Origin: Gammaproteobacteria bacterium
GTDB lineage: Bacteria > Pseudomonadota > Gammaproteobacteria > Pseudomonadales > Azotimanducaceae
Length of the DNA: 64,000 nt
Direction: 5' to 3'
Assembly (NCBI GenBank): GCA_030425195.1
Contig: JAUIAV010000006.1
Span: 1 to 64,000, forward strand
The notes beneath the pieces were generated by a model. It saw nothing but the letters and a program-made list of their open reading frames with translations, was not told where the DNA came from and made no database searches. The translations under genes and the position numbers were made by a program. Positions 17,541 through 24,928 of the stretch are shown here, piece after piece. How positions within the stretch are numbered: position 1 is the stretch's first letter; every line of letters starts with the position of its first letter.

Positions 17541-18700
17541 GACGTCCCCGTCAGCTTCCGGGGTTCAGGCGTCACCCGCGGTCGGATGTCGAGGATTTCC
17601 TCATAGAAACTCCGGAGTGACTGCGCGGTTCTGTCGTGACTGAGGTTCCGGGCGAACAGCCGGTTGAACTGACCCTGGCGCTCCCGCTCATCCGGACGCG
17701 CCAGCCAGTAATCAATCCGTTCCGCCAGATCTGCCGGGTCTCCCTTCACGAATCTCGCGTTCGCCTCGTGGACGATGGCGGCGCAGGCACTGTCCGCGGA
17801 GTCGGAGACCACCACCGTATTGCCGGCCGCCATGGCTTCGAGCACGGACATGCCCTCAAGCTCGATGGTGCCTGCATGGACGAAGAGATCCGCCTGTCCG
17901 TACAGGGTCAGCAGCTCGTCATCGTCGACCCAGCCGATGCGGGCGTCCACGCCCAGCGCTCCGGCAAGCCGCTTCAGGGCGTTTTCCCGGGGCCCGACAC
18001 CGGCAAGAACGATGCAGAGGTCATCCGCATGGCGAGAGAGCGCAACCGCCCGGAGCAGCGTCTCCTGTTCCTTCTCCCTTGCCAGGCGCCCCACCGAGAG
18101 CAGAATCCGTGTGCCCGTCGAGCCGGTTCGCTCCACCTCGAAGAAACGGCCGGGAATGCCATTCGAAATCACCGTGATGGGCCTGTCCAGGCCGTGCGAT
18201 CTCAGCAGCGTCGCGGCGAACGCGGAAGGCGCCACGACCTGGTCCGCACGCCGGTAGATGAACCGGATGAAGAGCCGGTAGATGAGCCCGGAAAGAATTC
18301 CGCCCGGCAACCGCAGATTCTTCAGAATGTTCTCAGGCTGAACGTGAAACGAGCAGACGATGGGAATACCCAGCGAGCGGGCTTCCTCGATGGCCGCCCA
18401 TGCCAGAAAGAACGGATACTGCACGTGCAGCAGATCGCAGCCTTCGAGCAGGCGCCGGATTTTCGCCCGATCCGGCCTGGCCAGCGGTGCCCGCATGGCA
18501 TCGATGATGCGGTTCACCCCGGGGATCGACAGCTGCTCGAAGGCCTCCGGGGCAGGCACACCAGGCCCGGGCAGCGCCAGCAGTTGGAAGCGGAAGCCGG
18601 ACCGGCCGAGCGCTTCGATGAAACGACGGGTGGAAACCACGGTGCCGTTGTACGGATAGTCCCAGGGATCGATGACGACGGCGATACGCGGCACGGGCAT
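17537..18700 (-). CDS. Family 4 glycosyltransferase
   Basis: A 387-residue GT-B fold enzyme. The N-terminal acceptor domain begins I-A-V-V-I-D-P-W-D-Y with the glycine-poor loop P-Y-N-G-T-V. The C-terminal donor domain shows L-S-V-G-R-L-A-R-E-K-E, then A-G-V-G-P and E-G-M-S-V-L-E-A-M-A-A-G, where the first Glu and the E-x7-E-type block bind the nucleotide sugar. It transfers a sugar from a nucleotide donor with retention of configuration. Lying between the TRAP permease (9-base gap) and the RND exporter (4-base overlap), it may glycosylate a lipid that the exporter moves. That link is inference. Confidence 0.9.
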   Translation of the reverse strand: MPVPRIAVVIDPWDYPYNGTVVSTRRFIEALGRSGFRFQLLALPGPGVPAPEAFEQLSIPGVNRIIDAMRAPLARPDRAKIRRLLEGCDLLHVQYPFFLAWAAIEEARSLGIPIVCSFHVQPENILKNLRLPGGILSGLIYRLFIRFIYRRADQVVAPSAFAATLLRSHGLDRPITVISNGIPGRFFEVERTGSTGTRILLSVGRLAREKEQETLLRAVALSRHADDLCIVLAGVGPRENALKRLAGALGVDARIGWVDDDELLTLYGQADLFVHAGTIELEGMSVLEAMAAGNTVVVSDSADSACAAIVHEANARFVKGDPADLAERIDYWLARPDERERQGQFNRLFARNLSHDRTAQSLRSFYEEILDIRPRVTPEPRKLTGTS

Positions 18701-18709
18701 CCGGGTCCG

Positions 18710-19990
18710 CTAACGGATCAGCGCCATGCTGAACCAGGGGACGTAGGTGATCAGCGCCAGCGCGATCAGCAGCACGACCATGAAGGGTACGCAGGCGGCG
18801 TAGAGCTCGAGCAGCGGCCGGTTGAAACGATAGCTGGCGATGAAGAGATTCATACCGACCGGCGGCGTGAAATATCCGATCTGCATGTTGGCCAGGAAGA
18901 TGATGCCCAGATGCACGGGATGAATGCCGAAGCCCGCCGCCACCGGCAGAATGAGCGGAACGACGATCACCAGCGCGGAAAAGATGTCGAGCATCGCGCC
19001 GAGCACCAGAAGCATGAGGTTCAGCAGCAGCAGGAATCCGAGCGCGCTCTCCACGTGCGTCTGCATGAACTCGAACAGCGCCTGGGGTATCTCCGCATCG
19101 ACCAGATAGTTCGTGAACGCGAGGGCGACGCCCAGAATCAGGAGTATCCCCCCGACCATGACCATGGACTCGATCATCACCTTCGGCAGTCTCGACAGCG
19201 GAATCTCACGGTAGAGCAGCACTTCCACCAGCGTCACATAGACGGCCGTCATGGCCGCTGCTTCCGAGACGGCGAACCAGCCCGAATAAATCCCGCCAAG
19301 AATGATTACCGGCAGCGGCAACTCCCACCTGGCATCCCAGAGTGCGCTCCTGAACCGTGCAAACGAGAACGACTGACGGGGAATCCGGCCGCCACGATGA
19401 TGCCAGAGCGTATAGACCACCAGCGCGAACAGCATGAGCAGCAGCGGCAGCACGCCCGCCAGGAACAGCTCGGAGATCGTGAACGGTTCGCCGACTTCCA
19501 TCTGCTGCGCGATGATTCCATAGAGAATCAGCGGGACCGACGGAACCAGCAGCAGCCCGAGCGACCCGGAGGTGGTCACCAGCCCGAGCGAAAAACGATC
19601 GGAGTATCCGGCGCTCTTCAGAGCCGGCAGCAGCAGCGCGCCCAGCGCTACGATCGTCACACCCGACGCGCCGGTGAGCGCCGTGAACAGGGCGCAGGCG
19701 AAAAAGCCGACGAGGGCCAGTCCACTCGGCAGTCCGCCGAACACGCTCTGCACCAGATTCACCAGCCGCTCCGAGGTTCGCGCCTCGGCCAGGACGTAGC
19801 CGGCATAGGTGAACAGCGGCAGCGTTACCAAGAGCGGCGTATCGACAATCCGGTACACCTCAATCGCCACGACGGCCAGTGGTATGTCAGCGGAGAAGAA
19901 CCCGACCATGGCGGCGCCCATGAGCACGGCAAACAGCGGCGCGCCAGCGAAGGCGGCAAGGATGAGACCGATGACGAGCAGCCAGGTCAT
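18710..19990 (-). CDS. TRAP transporter large permease (DctM/TatM type)
   Basis: A 426-residue DctM-family membrane protein with about 12 hydrophobic helices. Typical blocks are A-L-T-G-A-S-G-V-T-I-V-A-L-G, F-L-A-N-M-Q-I-G-Y-F-T-P-P-V-G-M-N-L and an N-terminal I-L-A-A-F-A-G-A-P. It forms the transport path of a sodium-driven TRAP system that imports organic acids or similar solutes. ATG 19990 overlaps the stop of the small permease by 4 bases. It belongs with the P, Q and T components immediately upstream. Confidence 0.92.
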   Translation of the reverse strand: MTWLLVIGLILAAFAGAPLFAVLMGAAMVGFFSADIPLAVVAIEVYRIVDTPLLVTLPLFTYAGYVLAEARTSERLVNLVQSVFGGLPSGLALVGFFACALFTALTGASGVTIVALGALLLPALKSAGYSDRFSLGLVTTSGSLGLLLVPSVPLILYGIIAQQMEVGEPFTISELFLAGVLPLLLMLFALVVYTLWHHRGGRIPRQSFSFARFRSALWDARWELPLPVIILGGIYSGWFAVSEAAAMTAVYVTLVEVLLYREIPLSRLPKVMIESMVMVGGILLILGVALAFTNYLVDAEIPQALFEFMQTHVESALGFLLLLNLMLLVLGAMLDIFSALVIVVPLILPVAAGFGIHPVHLGIIFLANMQIGYFTPPVGMNLFIASYRFNRPLLELYAACVPFMVVLLIALALITYVPWFSMALIR

Positions 19991-20469
19991 CGGATGGTCA
20001 GAGCCCGGATCAGATAACGCAGGCAGATGAGTCCGGCTCCGACGGGCATGACGGCTTCGCAGATCCAGGCCGGCACGGAGGCGAACGCGATGATGCTGTC
20101 CTGGTAATCGAGCCGCACGAACTCGAAGCTGTACCAGGCGAAAAGTCCTGCCACGAATGCCGTGAACAGCGACCGGAAGCGGTCCAGCCAGCGGGACGAT
20201 CGTTCACCCGTGAACCGGGTCAGAAGATCGATCCGTATGTGCTCGTCGTTCCGGGAAGCGATGGTCGCCCCGACGAACGTCACCCAGAGGACGAGCACCC
20301 TGACCAGAGCATCGCCCCAGAGAATACCGGTGTCGAAGAAATTACGCGCCACCACCTGATAGGCGGCAAGCAGAATCATCGTGGACAGGAGCAGAACGAG
20401 GAGTCCGCTCTCGACGAACCGGATGCCGGCGAGCAGCCGGTCAGTCAAGGCCTTCTCGATACTCGGCAA
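19987..20469 (-). CDS. TRAP transporter small permease (DctQ/TatQ type)
   Basis: A 160-residue membrane protein with four predicted helices, the standard DctQ size. The block L-V-L-W-V-T-F-V-G-A-T-I-A-S-R-N-D-E-H-I-R-I-D is the family signature. It pairs with the large permease in the inner membrane. Its start at 20469 lies 29 bases inside the 3' end of the binding-protein gene, so the two are translationally coupled. Confidence 0.92.
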   Translation of the reverse strand: MPSIEKALTDRLLAGIRFVESGLLVLLLSTMILLAAYQVVARNFFDTGILWGDALVRVLVLWVTFVGATIASRNDEHIRIDLLTRFTGERSSRWLDRFRSLFTAFVAGLFAWYSFEFVRLDYQDSIIAFASVPAWICEAVMPVGAGLICLRYLIRALTIR

Positions 20470-21484
20470 GCATGCCCTCGAGCGTCTCGATCAGGTCCGC
20501 CGACATCAGCCCCTCACCGATCATCTGCTGAGCCGCCTGATCCGCCAGACCTTTCCAGCGCCGGGTTTCTTCGGAAGTGGGTACGCTGAACGACAGTCCC
20601 TGAGTCTTCAGGACTTCCACCGCCCGGATGTGATCCTTCCGGTTCTGAGCGTTGACCTGACGCACCACCTCTCCCATCACCTCGCGCACCACCGCCTGGT
20701 CCGCCGTTTCCAGCCGATCGAACTGCCGGTCCCGTACCGTGAGGAGCCCGTAGACATAAAGCAGAGGCAGATCGAATACGTATTTGAGCTGGGTGTGCCA
20801 CTGCAGCGCGATGGCCCCTACCGGCGGCACGGCCACCGTGTTGATGAGACCCGTCTGGAGCCCGCCCAGCACGTCTGCGATGGAAAGCGGGATCGGCGAA
20901 ATGTCGAACGTGCGGATGGCGAGCTCAGCACCCGGATCGCCATCCGGAATCCAGACTTTCTGCGAACGGACCTCGTCGAAGGTGTCCACCTCCGCCTTGG
21001 ACATGGCGTAGGCGAATCCGACCTCGGCAATGCCGAAACCGACGAAACCCTTGGACGACAGACCGGACATCAGCGTCCCGTCCATCCGGCTCCGGACGTG
21101 GTCCACCTCTTCCGTGTCATTGAACACCATGGGCAGCGTGTACAGCTGTATGTCCGGGTATACCTGATTCAGCCCGCCGGCGGTCAGCACCGCACCATGC
21201 AGCTGTCCGGAACGGATTTTTCTCAGCACGGCCTTGTCATCGCCCATGACACCGCCGGGATAGAACTTGAAGGTCACCCGCTCGTCCGTACGCTGTGCGA
21301 TCTCGGACGCGCCCTGACGCAGCATCTTCATCCACATGGACCCGTCCGGCGAGACCGTGGCCACCTTGAACGTCACCGCCTGTACGGGGCCCGCCGCCAG
21401 ACAGGCCGACAGCAGCAGCCCGACCCAGACACCGGTGCCGGCTCGGAAATCCATGGGCCGCAACAAACGCCTAAAAGTAGTCAT
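20441..21484 (-). CDS. TRAP transporter solute-binding protein (DctP/TatP type)
   Basis: A 347-residue periplasmic binding protein. A signal peptide covers about residues 15-36 and ends at A-A-G-P-V-Q-A. The mature protein starts V-T-F-K-V-A-T-V-S-P-D-G-S-M-W, then F-Y-P-G-G-V-M-G-D-D and Y-T-L-P-M-V-F, the usual DctP pattern. The substrate-contact Arg region is replaced by V-W-I-P-D-G-D-P-G rather than the R-V-P of carboxylate binders, as in the TPR-associated class. It overlaps the TatT lipoprotein gene by 14 bases. I infer a hydrophobic or lipid-like ligand shared with TatT, in line with the Treponema TatP/TatT precedent. Confidence 0.9.
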   Translation of the reverse strand: MTTFRRLLRPMDFRAGTGVWVGLLLSACLAAGPVQAVTFKVATVSPDGSMWMKMLRQGASEIAQRTDERVTFKFYPGGVMGDDKAVLRKIRSGQLHGAVLTAGGLNQVYPDIQLYTLPMVFNDTEEVDHVRSRMDGTLMSGLSSKGFVGFGIAEVGFAYAMSKAEVDTFDEVRSQKVWIPDGDPGAELAIRTFDISPIPLSIADVLGGLQTGLINTVAVPPVGAIALQWHTQLKYVFDLPLLYVYGLLTVRDRQFDRLETADQAVVREVMGEVVRQVNAQNRKDHIRAVEVLKTQGLSFSVPTSEETRRWKGLADQAAQQMIGEGLMSADLIETLEGMLAEYREGLD

Positions 21485-22367
21485 CAGCAGTATCCAGCAA
21501 TTCCTCTGCGCGTCGCTGAGCGACGGTATTGATCAGTGTGAGTCCCTCTCCGCGCGGATCCGCATCCACCACTTCCGTCAGAAGCCGGTCATGCAGCTCC
21601 CGGTCGAACAGCAGTCGGGCGTACTGATCGGCATACATCACCTTGGTCATCAGATAACGGCCCTCGGAGATCTCGATGGCTTTTTCGAAGTGTGCCCGAC
21701 CGATCTCCGGCCGGCCACCCAGAGACGGTGGCAGCAGCGTTTCGAAGACGCCGAGATACAGGTGCGGCCCGCCGTAATCGTAAGTCTCGTCCAGTTCGGC
21801 GATCCTCAGCATCAGGGCCTTGACCCTGCCGAGCTCGGCGATGGCGGCAAAGTCGTCACTGTTGGCCTGGATCCAGCCGGTCCAGGCGCTGGCCAGCTGG
21901 TAAAGCTCCGGGATCTCCTTCTCCGTCCGTTCCGCGACCCAGGCCTCGTATTCGTCGAAGGGCCGGGTTCTGAGCTCGCAGCCGTCCCGGATGCTGAGAC
22001 AGATGGAACGCTGCATATCCTCGAACGCCTTGTCGGCCATCAGCCTGGCCCGCTCCGGGTCGCTGACGAAGGCGGCGGAATAGGCCAGCGTCAGGCGGGA
22101 AGACTGCAGCAGCAGGTTCGGGTTGTCAGGGCTCTTGGCGACCAGAGCGTCCATGAGGAGCAGGTACGCGGGCGCACCCTCCTGCACCATCTCCACGTCC
22201 GGATTGTCGAGAATGGCGTCGCCGAGGTCCTCGGCGAACCCCGAGGTGAACGAAGCAACCATGGACACGCACCCCGACATCAGCAGCAGGCAGAATCCTC
22301 CGAGCATCGCCCGGAGCATCAGAAAGCCCGTGCCGGACTTCAGGCCGTAATCAGTCGTATTGGTCAT
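21471..22367 (-). CDS. TatT-like lipoprotein of a TPR-associated TRAP transporter
   Basis: A 298-residue predicted lipoprotein. The lipobox L-M-S-G-C places the lipidated Cys at residue 33, followed by V-S-M-V-A-S-F. The rest is helical with TPR-like spacing, such as Y-L-L-L-M-D-A-L-V-A and P-H-L-Y-L-G-V-F-E-T-L-L-P-P-S-L-G-G-R-P. The latter resembles the TatT family (Treponema TP0956), in which a TPR protein trimer docks the TRAP binding protein. It is directly followed, with a 14-base overlap, by the P, Q and M genes, the gene order expected for a complete TPAT transporter. It sits at the inner or outer membrane face of the periplasm and probably hands ligand to the P component. Confidence 0.85.
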   Translation of the reverse strand: MTNTTDYGLKSGTGFLMLRAMLGGFCLLLMSGCVSMVASFTSGFAEDLGDAILDNPDVEMVQEGAPAYLLLMDALVAKSPDNPNLLLQSSRLTLAYSAAFVSDPERARLMADKAFEDMQRSICLSIRDGCELRTRPFDEYEAWVAERTEKEIPELYQLASAWTGWIQANSDDFAAIAELGRVKALMLRIAELDETYDYGGPHLYLGVFETLLPPSLGGRPEIGRAHFEKAIEISEGRYLMTKVMYADQYARLLFDRELHDRLLTEVVDADPRGEGLTLINTVAQRRAEELLDTADDYF

Positions 22368-22432
22368 GCGTGGCGCATTTAAACGGGGCCGGCCTGGTTA
22401 TTCAACCGCGCTGGCGGGGCCGGCACACCCGT

Positions 22433-23020
22433 TCAGGGTGTGCCTTCGAGCTGCTCGATCGCCGCCAGCACGTCTTCGAGAGGCGGCCGCTGCCGGTATC
22501 CGGGCACGGCGAATTTGAGCTGGATGATCCCTTCCGGCGAGATGAACAGAATACCCGGGTGCGGGATGCCGTAGCCGCCGTCCCCGGGCTCGTACTGCTC
22601 GTTCCGTACGCCATACGCATTCACATGCTTCACGTCCACGTCCTGCAGCAGGGGATAACCCAGATCGTGTTCGGCTTGGAAGGCCGCCAGCACGCTGACG
22701 TCATCATAAGTCATGGCAGCCACGTGCACGCCTGCCGCGGCGAAGGCCTCCTGCCACTGTGCCAGTTGGACCAACTGGCGCTGACAGAAGGGTCACCAGT
22801 CTGCCGAGCGGACGAGAAAGAGCAGCAGCCCCTGCTCCCCGGTCAGATCGTCCAGGGTCCGCACCTGGCCGGTCTGATCCGGCGCTTCCAGAACGGGCAG
22901 CTGGCTGCCCACGTCGGGCCCCCAGGTCTCCGAATACTCACTCGCCCACACAGACGCCGTTGCACTCAGCAGACCTGCAAGGCAGGCCAGCGTGCCTGTG
23001 ATTCTCGTGAATGTACTCAC
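22433..23020 (-). CDS. Exported redoxin, predicted selenoprotein (in-frame TGA read as selenocysteine)
   Basis: Read through one TGA at 22793-22795, this is a single 195-residue AhpC/TSA-like thioredoxin-fold protein. A signal peptide (residues 1-26, ending S-V-W-A) sends it to the periplasm. The active site reads R-S-A-D-W-[TGA]-P-F-C-Q-R-Q-L, so TGA replaces the first Cys of a W-C-P-F-C site, giving U76-P-F-C79. Downstream the frame is clean and includes the cis-proline block G-I-P-H-P-G. A hairpin with a GUC loop starts 13 bases after the TGA. The start is GTG 23020, 4 bases inside the upstream stop, with AAAGGAG before it. It is probably a thiol peroxidase or reductase. A pseudogene with one nonsense mutation is the alternative, but the exact position argues against it. 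Confidence 0.87.
22761..22779 (-). promoter_or_regulatory. Candidate bacterial SECIS element
   Basis: On the coding (minus) strand the bases read GCCAGTTG-GTC-CAACTGGC: an exact 8-bp stem with a 3-base loop. Thirteen bases separate it from the TGA, and the loop G is 22 bases downstream of the TGA, within the range used by known bacterial SECIS elements. These need a G at the start of the apical loop, as seen here. A lower CTGT/ACAG pairing with a 4-base bulge can extend the stem. SelB would bind it to deliver Sec-tRNA. Confidence 0.78.
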
Positions 23021-24039
23021 CCGATCTCCTTTTCACTCCTGCCGAGAGATTCCAGTGGCAGAAGGCTGATCTGCTCGAGCCTGAGCTCGGCCACCGCGTG
23101 GCTGATCTCGCTCCGATACCCGTCCGTACCGCCCGCAAACGCGCCCAGGCTCAATTTCTGCCGCTGTGTTTCCAGCCGGACCCGCTGCGTCTGAATCAGC
23201 CTGCCCAGTCGGGCCGAGGCTTTTGGCCGCAGGGCCATGACCACGGTAGTCCGGGCCAGTTTTTCCAGCGCCCACTGCTCCTCCAGCTTTGCGGCGAGCC
23301 GGGTGACATGCCAGCGCCGGGTTCTGCCTGAGTCAGACAACGCCGGACGGAGAAGTTCCAGATGGTTGACGGTGTGATGAACCCAGCGACCCGTCCGCTG
23401 GAGCCGCCGGGCGCTGGCGGTGCCGCCGTCAGCGGCGGAAATGGCGTTCAGCTTCCGGGTGAGCTTCTGCGCCTTCTCGAAGGCCCTGAGCATTCCGTGG
23501 TCTATCAGGGCGGCTTCCTCGGCCTGCCGGAGCAGCGTGTAGTTCCGCCAGCGGCTGGATTCCGCCTGCAGAAGCTCGCCGAGCCGTTCCCGGACCCCCG
23601 CAGTTTGCGCCGTTTCCCCTACCACCGCTGCCATGATGTCCTCGAGCAGACGGACAGACTTCCCTTCCGCCCGCTCGAGCAACCGTTCTGCCGCCAGGCG
23701 TTCCGGGAGGCGATCGCCGACGGTGAGGTCCAGGATCTGCTTGAGATCCTCCTGAGCCCGCTTGTATTCCACCTTGCCCACGGACCACTGCATCATCTGC
23801 CACAGGGAAAAAGTCTGCTCGGCAGTCAGGTGAATGGCTTTCGCATCGCTGGGTCTGAGCTTCAGGTCGCCGGGTTCCCGGCCGGAATCACTGACCTTCT
23901 GCAGGCTGCGGGATAGTGCCTGTAACGCCCAGCTCACGACAAAGTCGGCAAACTGCATCTGTCCGTACACGAGTGTGGACCTCCAGCCTCCCCAATGAGG
24001 GGGCCTGACCGGGATTGAGTCGATCTTCTGGGGTCTCAC
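23017..24039 (-). CDS. Unknown helical protein, first gene of the redoxin-TRAP operon
   Basis: A 340-residue product rich in Arg, Leu, Glu and Ala, predicted almost wholly helical, without a signal peptide or catalytic motif I recognise. The C-terminal half (V-H-H-T-V-N-H-L-E-L-L-R-P and later long amphipathic helices with scattered basic residues) weakly resembles CHAD domains, which bind polyphosphate; this is a guess. The start is uncertain: GTG 24039 as given, or ATG 23958 (27 residues later). It ends in a 4-base GTGA overlap with the redoxin start and so is co-translated with it. Being tied to a selenoprotein gene makes its role worth testing. Confidence 0.7.
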   Translation of the reverse strand: MRPQKIDSIPVRPPHWGGWRSTLVYGQMQFADFVVSWALQALSRSLQKVSDSGREPGDLKLRPSDAKAIHLTAEQTFSLWQMMQWSVGKVEYKRAQEDLKQILDLTVGDRLPERLAAERLLERAEGKSVRLLEDIMAAVVGETAQTAGVRERLGELLQAESSRWRNYTLLRQAEEAALIDHGMLRAFEKAQKLTRKLNAISAADGGTASARRLQRTGRWVHHTVNHLELLRPALSDSGRTRRWHVTRLAAKLEEQWALEKLARTTVVMALRPKASARLGRLIQTQRVRLETQRQKLSLGAFAGGTDGYRSEISHAVAELRLEQISLLPLESLGRSEKEIG

Positions 24040-24145
24040 AATGGTACGTCAGCCGACCCTCCCAAGGCAAAGCCGTCAGTCGGCTTGCCGAACCGATCTG
24101 CGTCCGGTGGTAGAGTGGACGGGAACCCATGAGGAGAGGCGTGAC

Positions 24146-24928
24146 ATGACCCAACCGCTCGTCCTGACCGACCGTTCCGACGGTGTCTGCCTGGTGACCC
24201 TGAATCGACCGGAGGCACTCAACGCACTGTCGAGCACCCTTCGCGCCGCACTGGTGGAGACATTCGCCGGGCTGGCCGGAGACAGCGAAACCGAGGTGAT
24301 CATCCTGACCGGCGCCGGCCGGGCATTCACCGTCGGTCTGGATCTGAAGGAGCTGGGCGGAGAAGTGGATGCAGCAGCTACCACCACCAGCGTCGATCTC
24401 TCCGAGGCCATGGCCCGGCTGCCGCAGCCGGTGATCGGTGCGGTGAACGGCTACGCCATCACCGGTGGTTTCGAGCTCGCACTCATGTGCGATTTTCTGA
24501 TCGCCTCCACCGAAGCCCGATTCGCGGATACGCATGCACGGGTGGGCGTGGTACCCGGCTGGGGACTGTCGCAGCGCCTGCCGCGCCTGATCGGCATCAA
24601 CCGGGCCAAGGAGCTGTCGCTCACCGGGAATTTTCTGGATGCCGCCACAGCCGAACGCTGGGGTCTGGTCAATCGGGTGGTGGCGCCCGAATCTCTCCTG
24701 GACGTGGCCCGTTCGCTGGCACAGGACATCGTCAGCACGGAACCGGTCACCCGTTCGGAGATCCTCCGCATCATGGACGAGGGCTGGGCCACGACCCTGG
24801 GTGAAGGGCTGTCCATCGAACACACCGCGAGCGTGGCCCACAGCCGGGCAGAGGTCCGGGCAGATCGGGTCGCCAGCCGCAGGGCAGACATCCAGAAACG
24901 CGGTCGAGCGCAGTCCCATGAGCATTGA
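24146..24928 (+). CDS. Enoyl-CoA hydratase/isomerase family protein
   Basis: A 260-residue crotonase. ATG 24146 follows GAGGAGAGG. The CoA-binding block N-R-P-E-A-L-N-A-L is near residue 20. The oxyanion region reads G-Y-A-I-T-G-G-F-E-L-A, retaining the first catalytic Glu (Glu144 in rat hydratase). At the second catalytic position, F-A-D-T-H-A-R-V-G-V-V-P-G aligns His with Glu164. The protein is thus unlikely to be a standard hydratase; it may be an isomerase, hydrolase or hydratase with altered chemistry. It overlaps the next gene by 11 bases and diverges from the redoxin operon. Confidence 0.88.
   Translation: MTQPLVLTDRSDGVCLVTLNRPEALNALSSTLRAALVETFAGLAGDSETEVIILTGAGRAFTVGLDLKELGGEVDAAATTTSVDLSEAMARLPQPVIGAVNGYAITGGFELALMCDFLIASTEARFADTHARVGVVPGWGLSQRLPRLIGINRAKELSLTGNFLDAATAERWGLVNRVVAPESLLDVARSLAQDIVSTEPVTRSEILRIMDEGWATTLGEGLSIEHTASVAHSRAEVRADRVASRRADIQKRGRAQSHEH

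Noticed and set aside
14997-17606. 869-residue plus-strand open frame opposite the RND exporter
   Set aside because: Composition dominated by Gln, His, Arg and Glu, no recognisable domain, mirrors a clear membrane-protein gene.
17636-20017. 793-residue plus-strand open frame opposite the glycosyltransferase and TRAP permease
   Set aside because: Shadow of two strong genes; low-complexity composition.
22793-22795. In-frame TGA as evidence for a pseudogene
   Set aside because: The stop replaces exactly the redox Cys, the frame is otherwise intact and a SECIS-like hairpin follows, so Sec decoding fits better.
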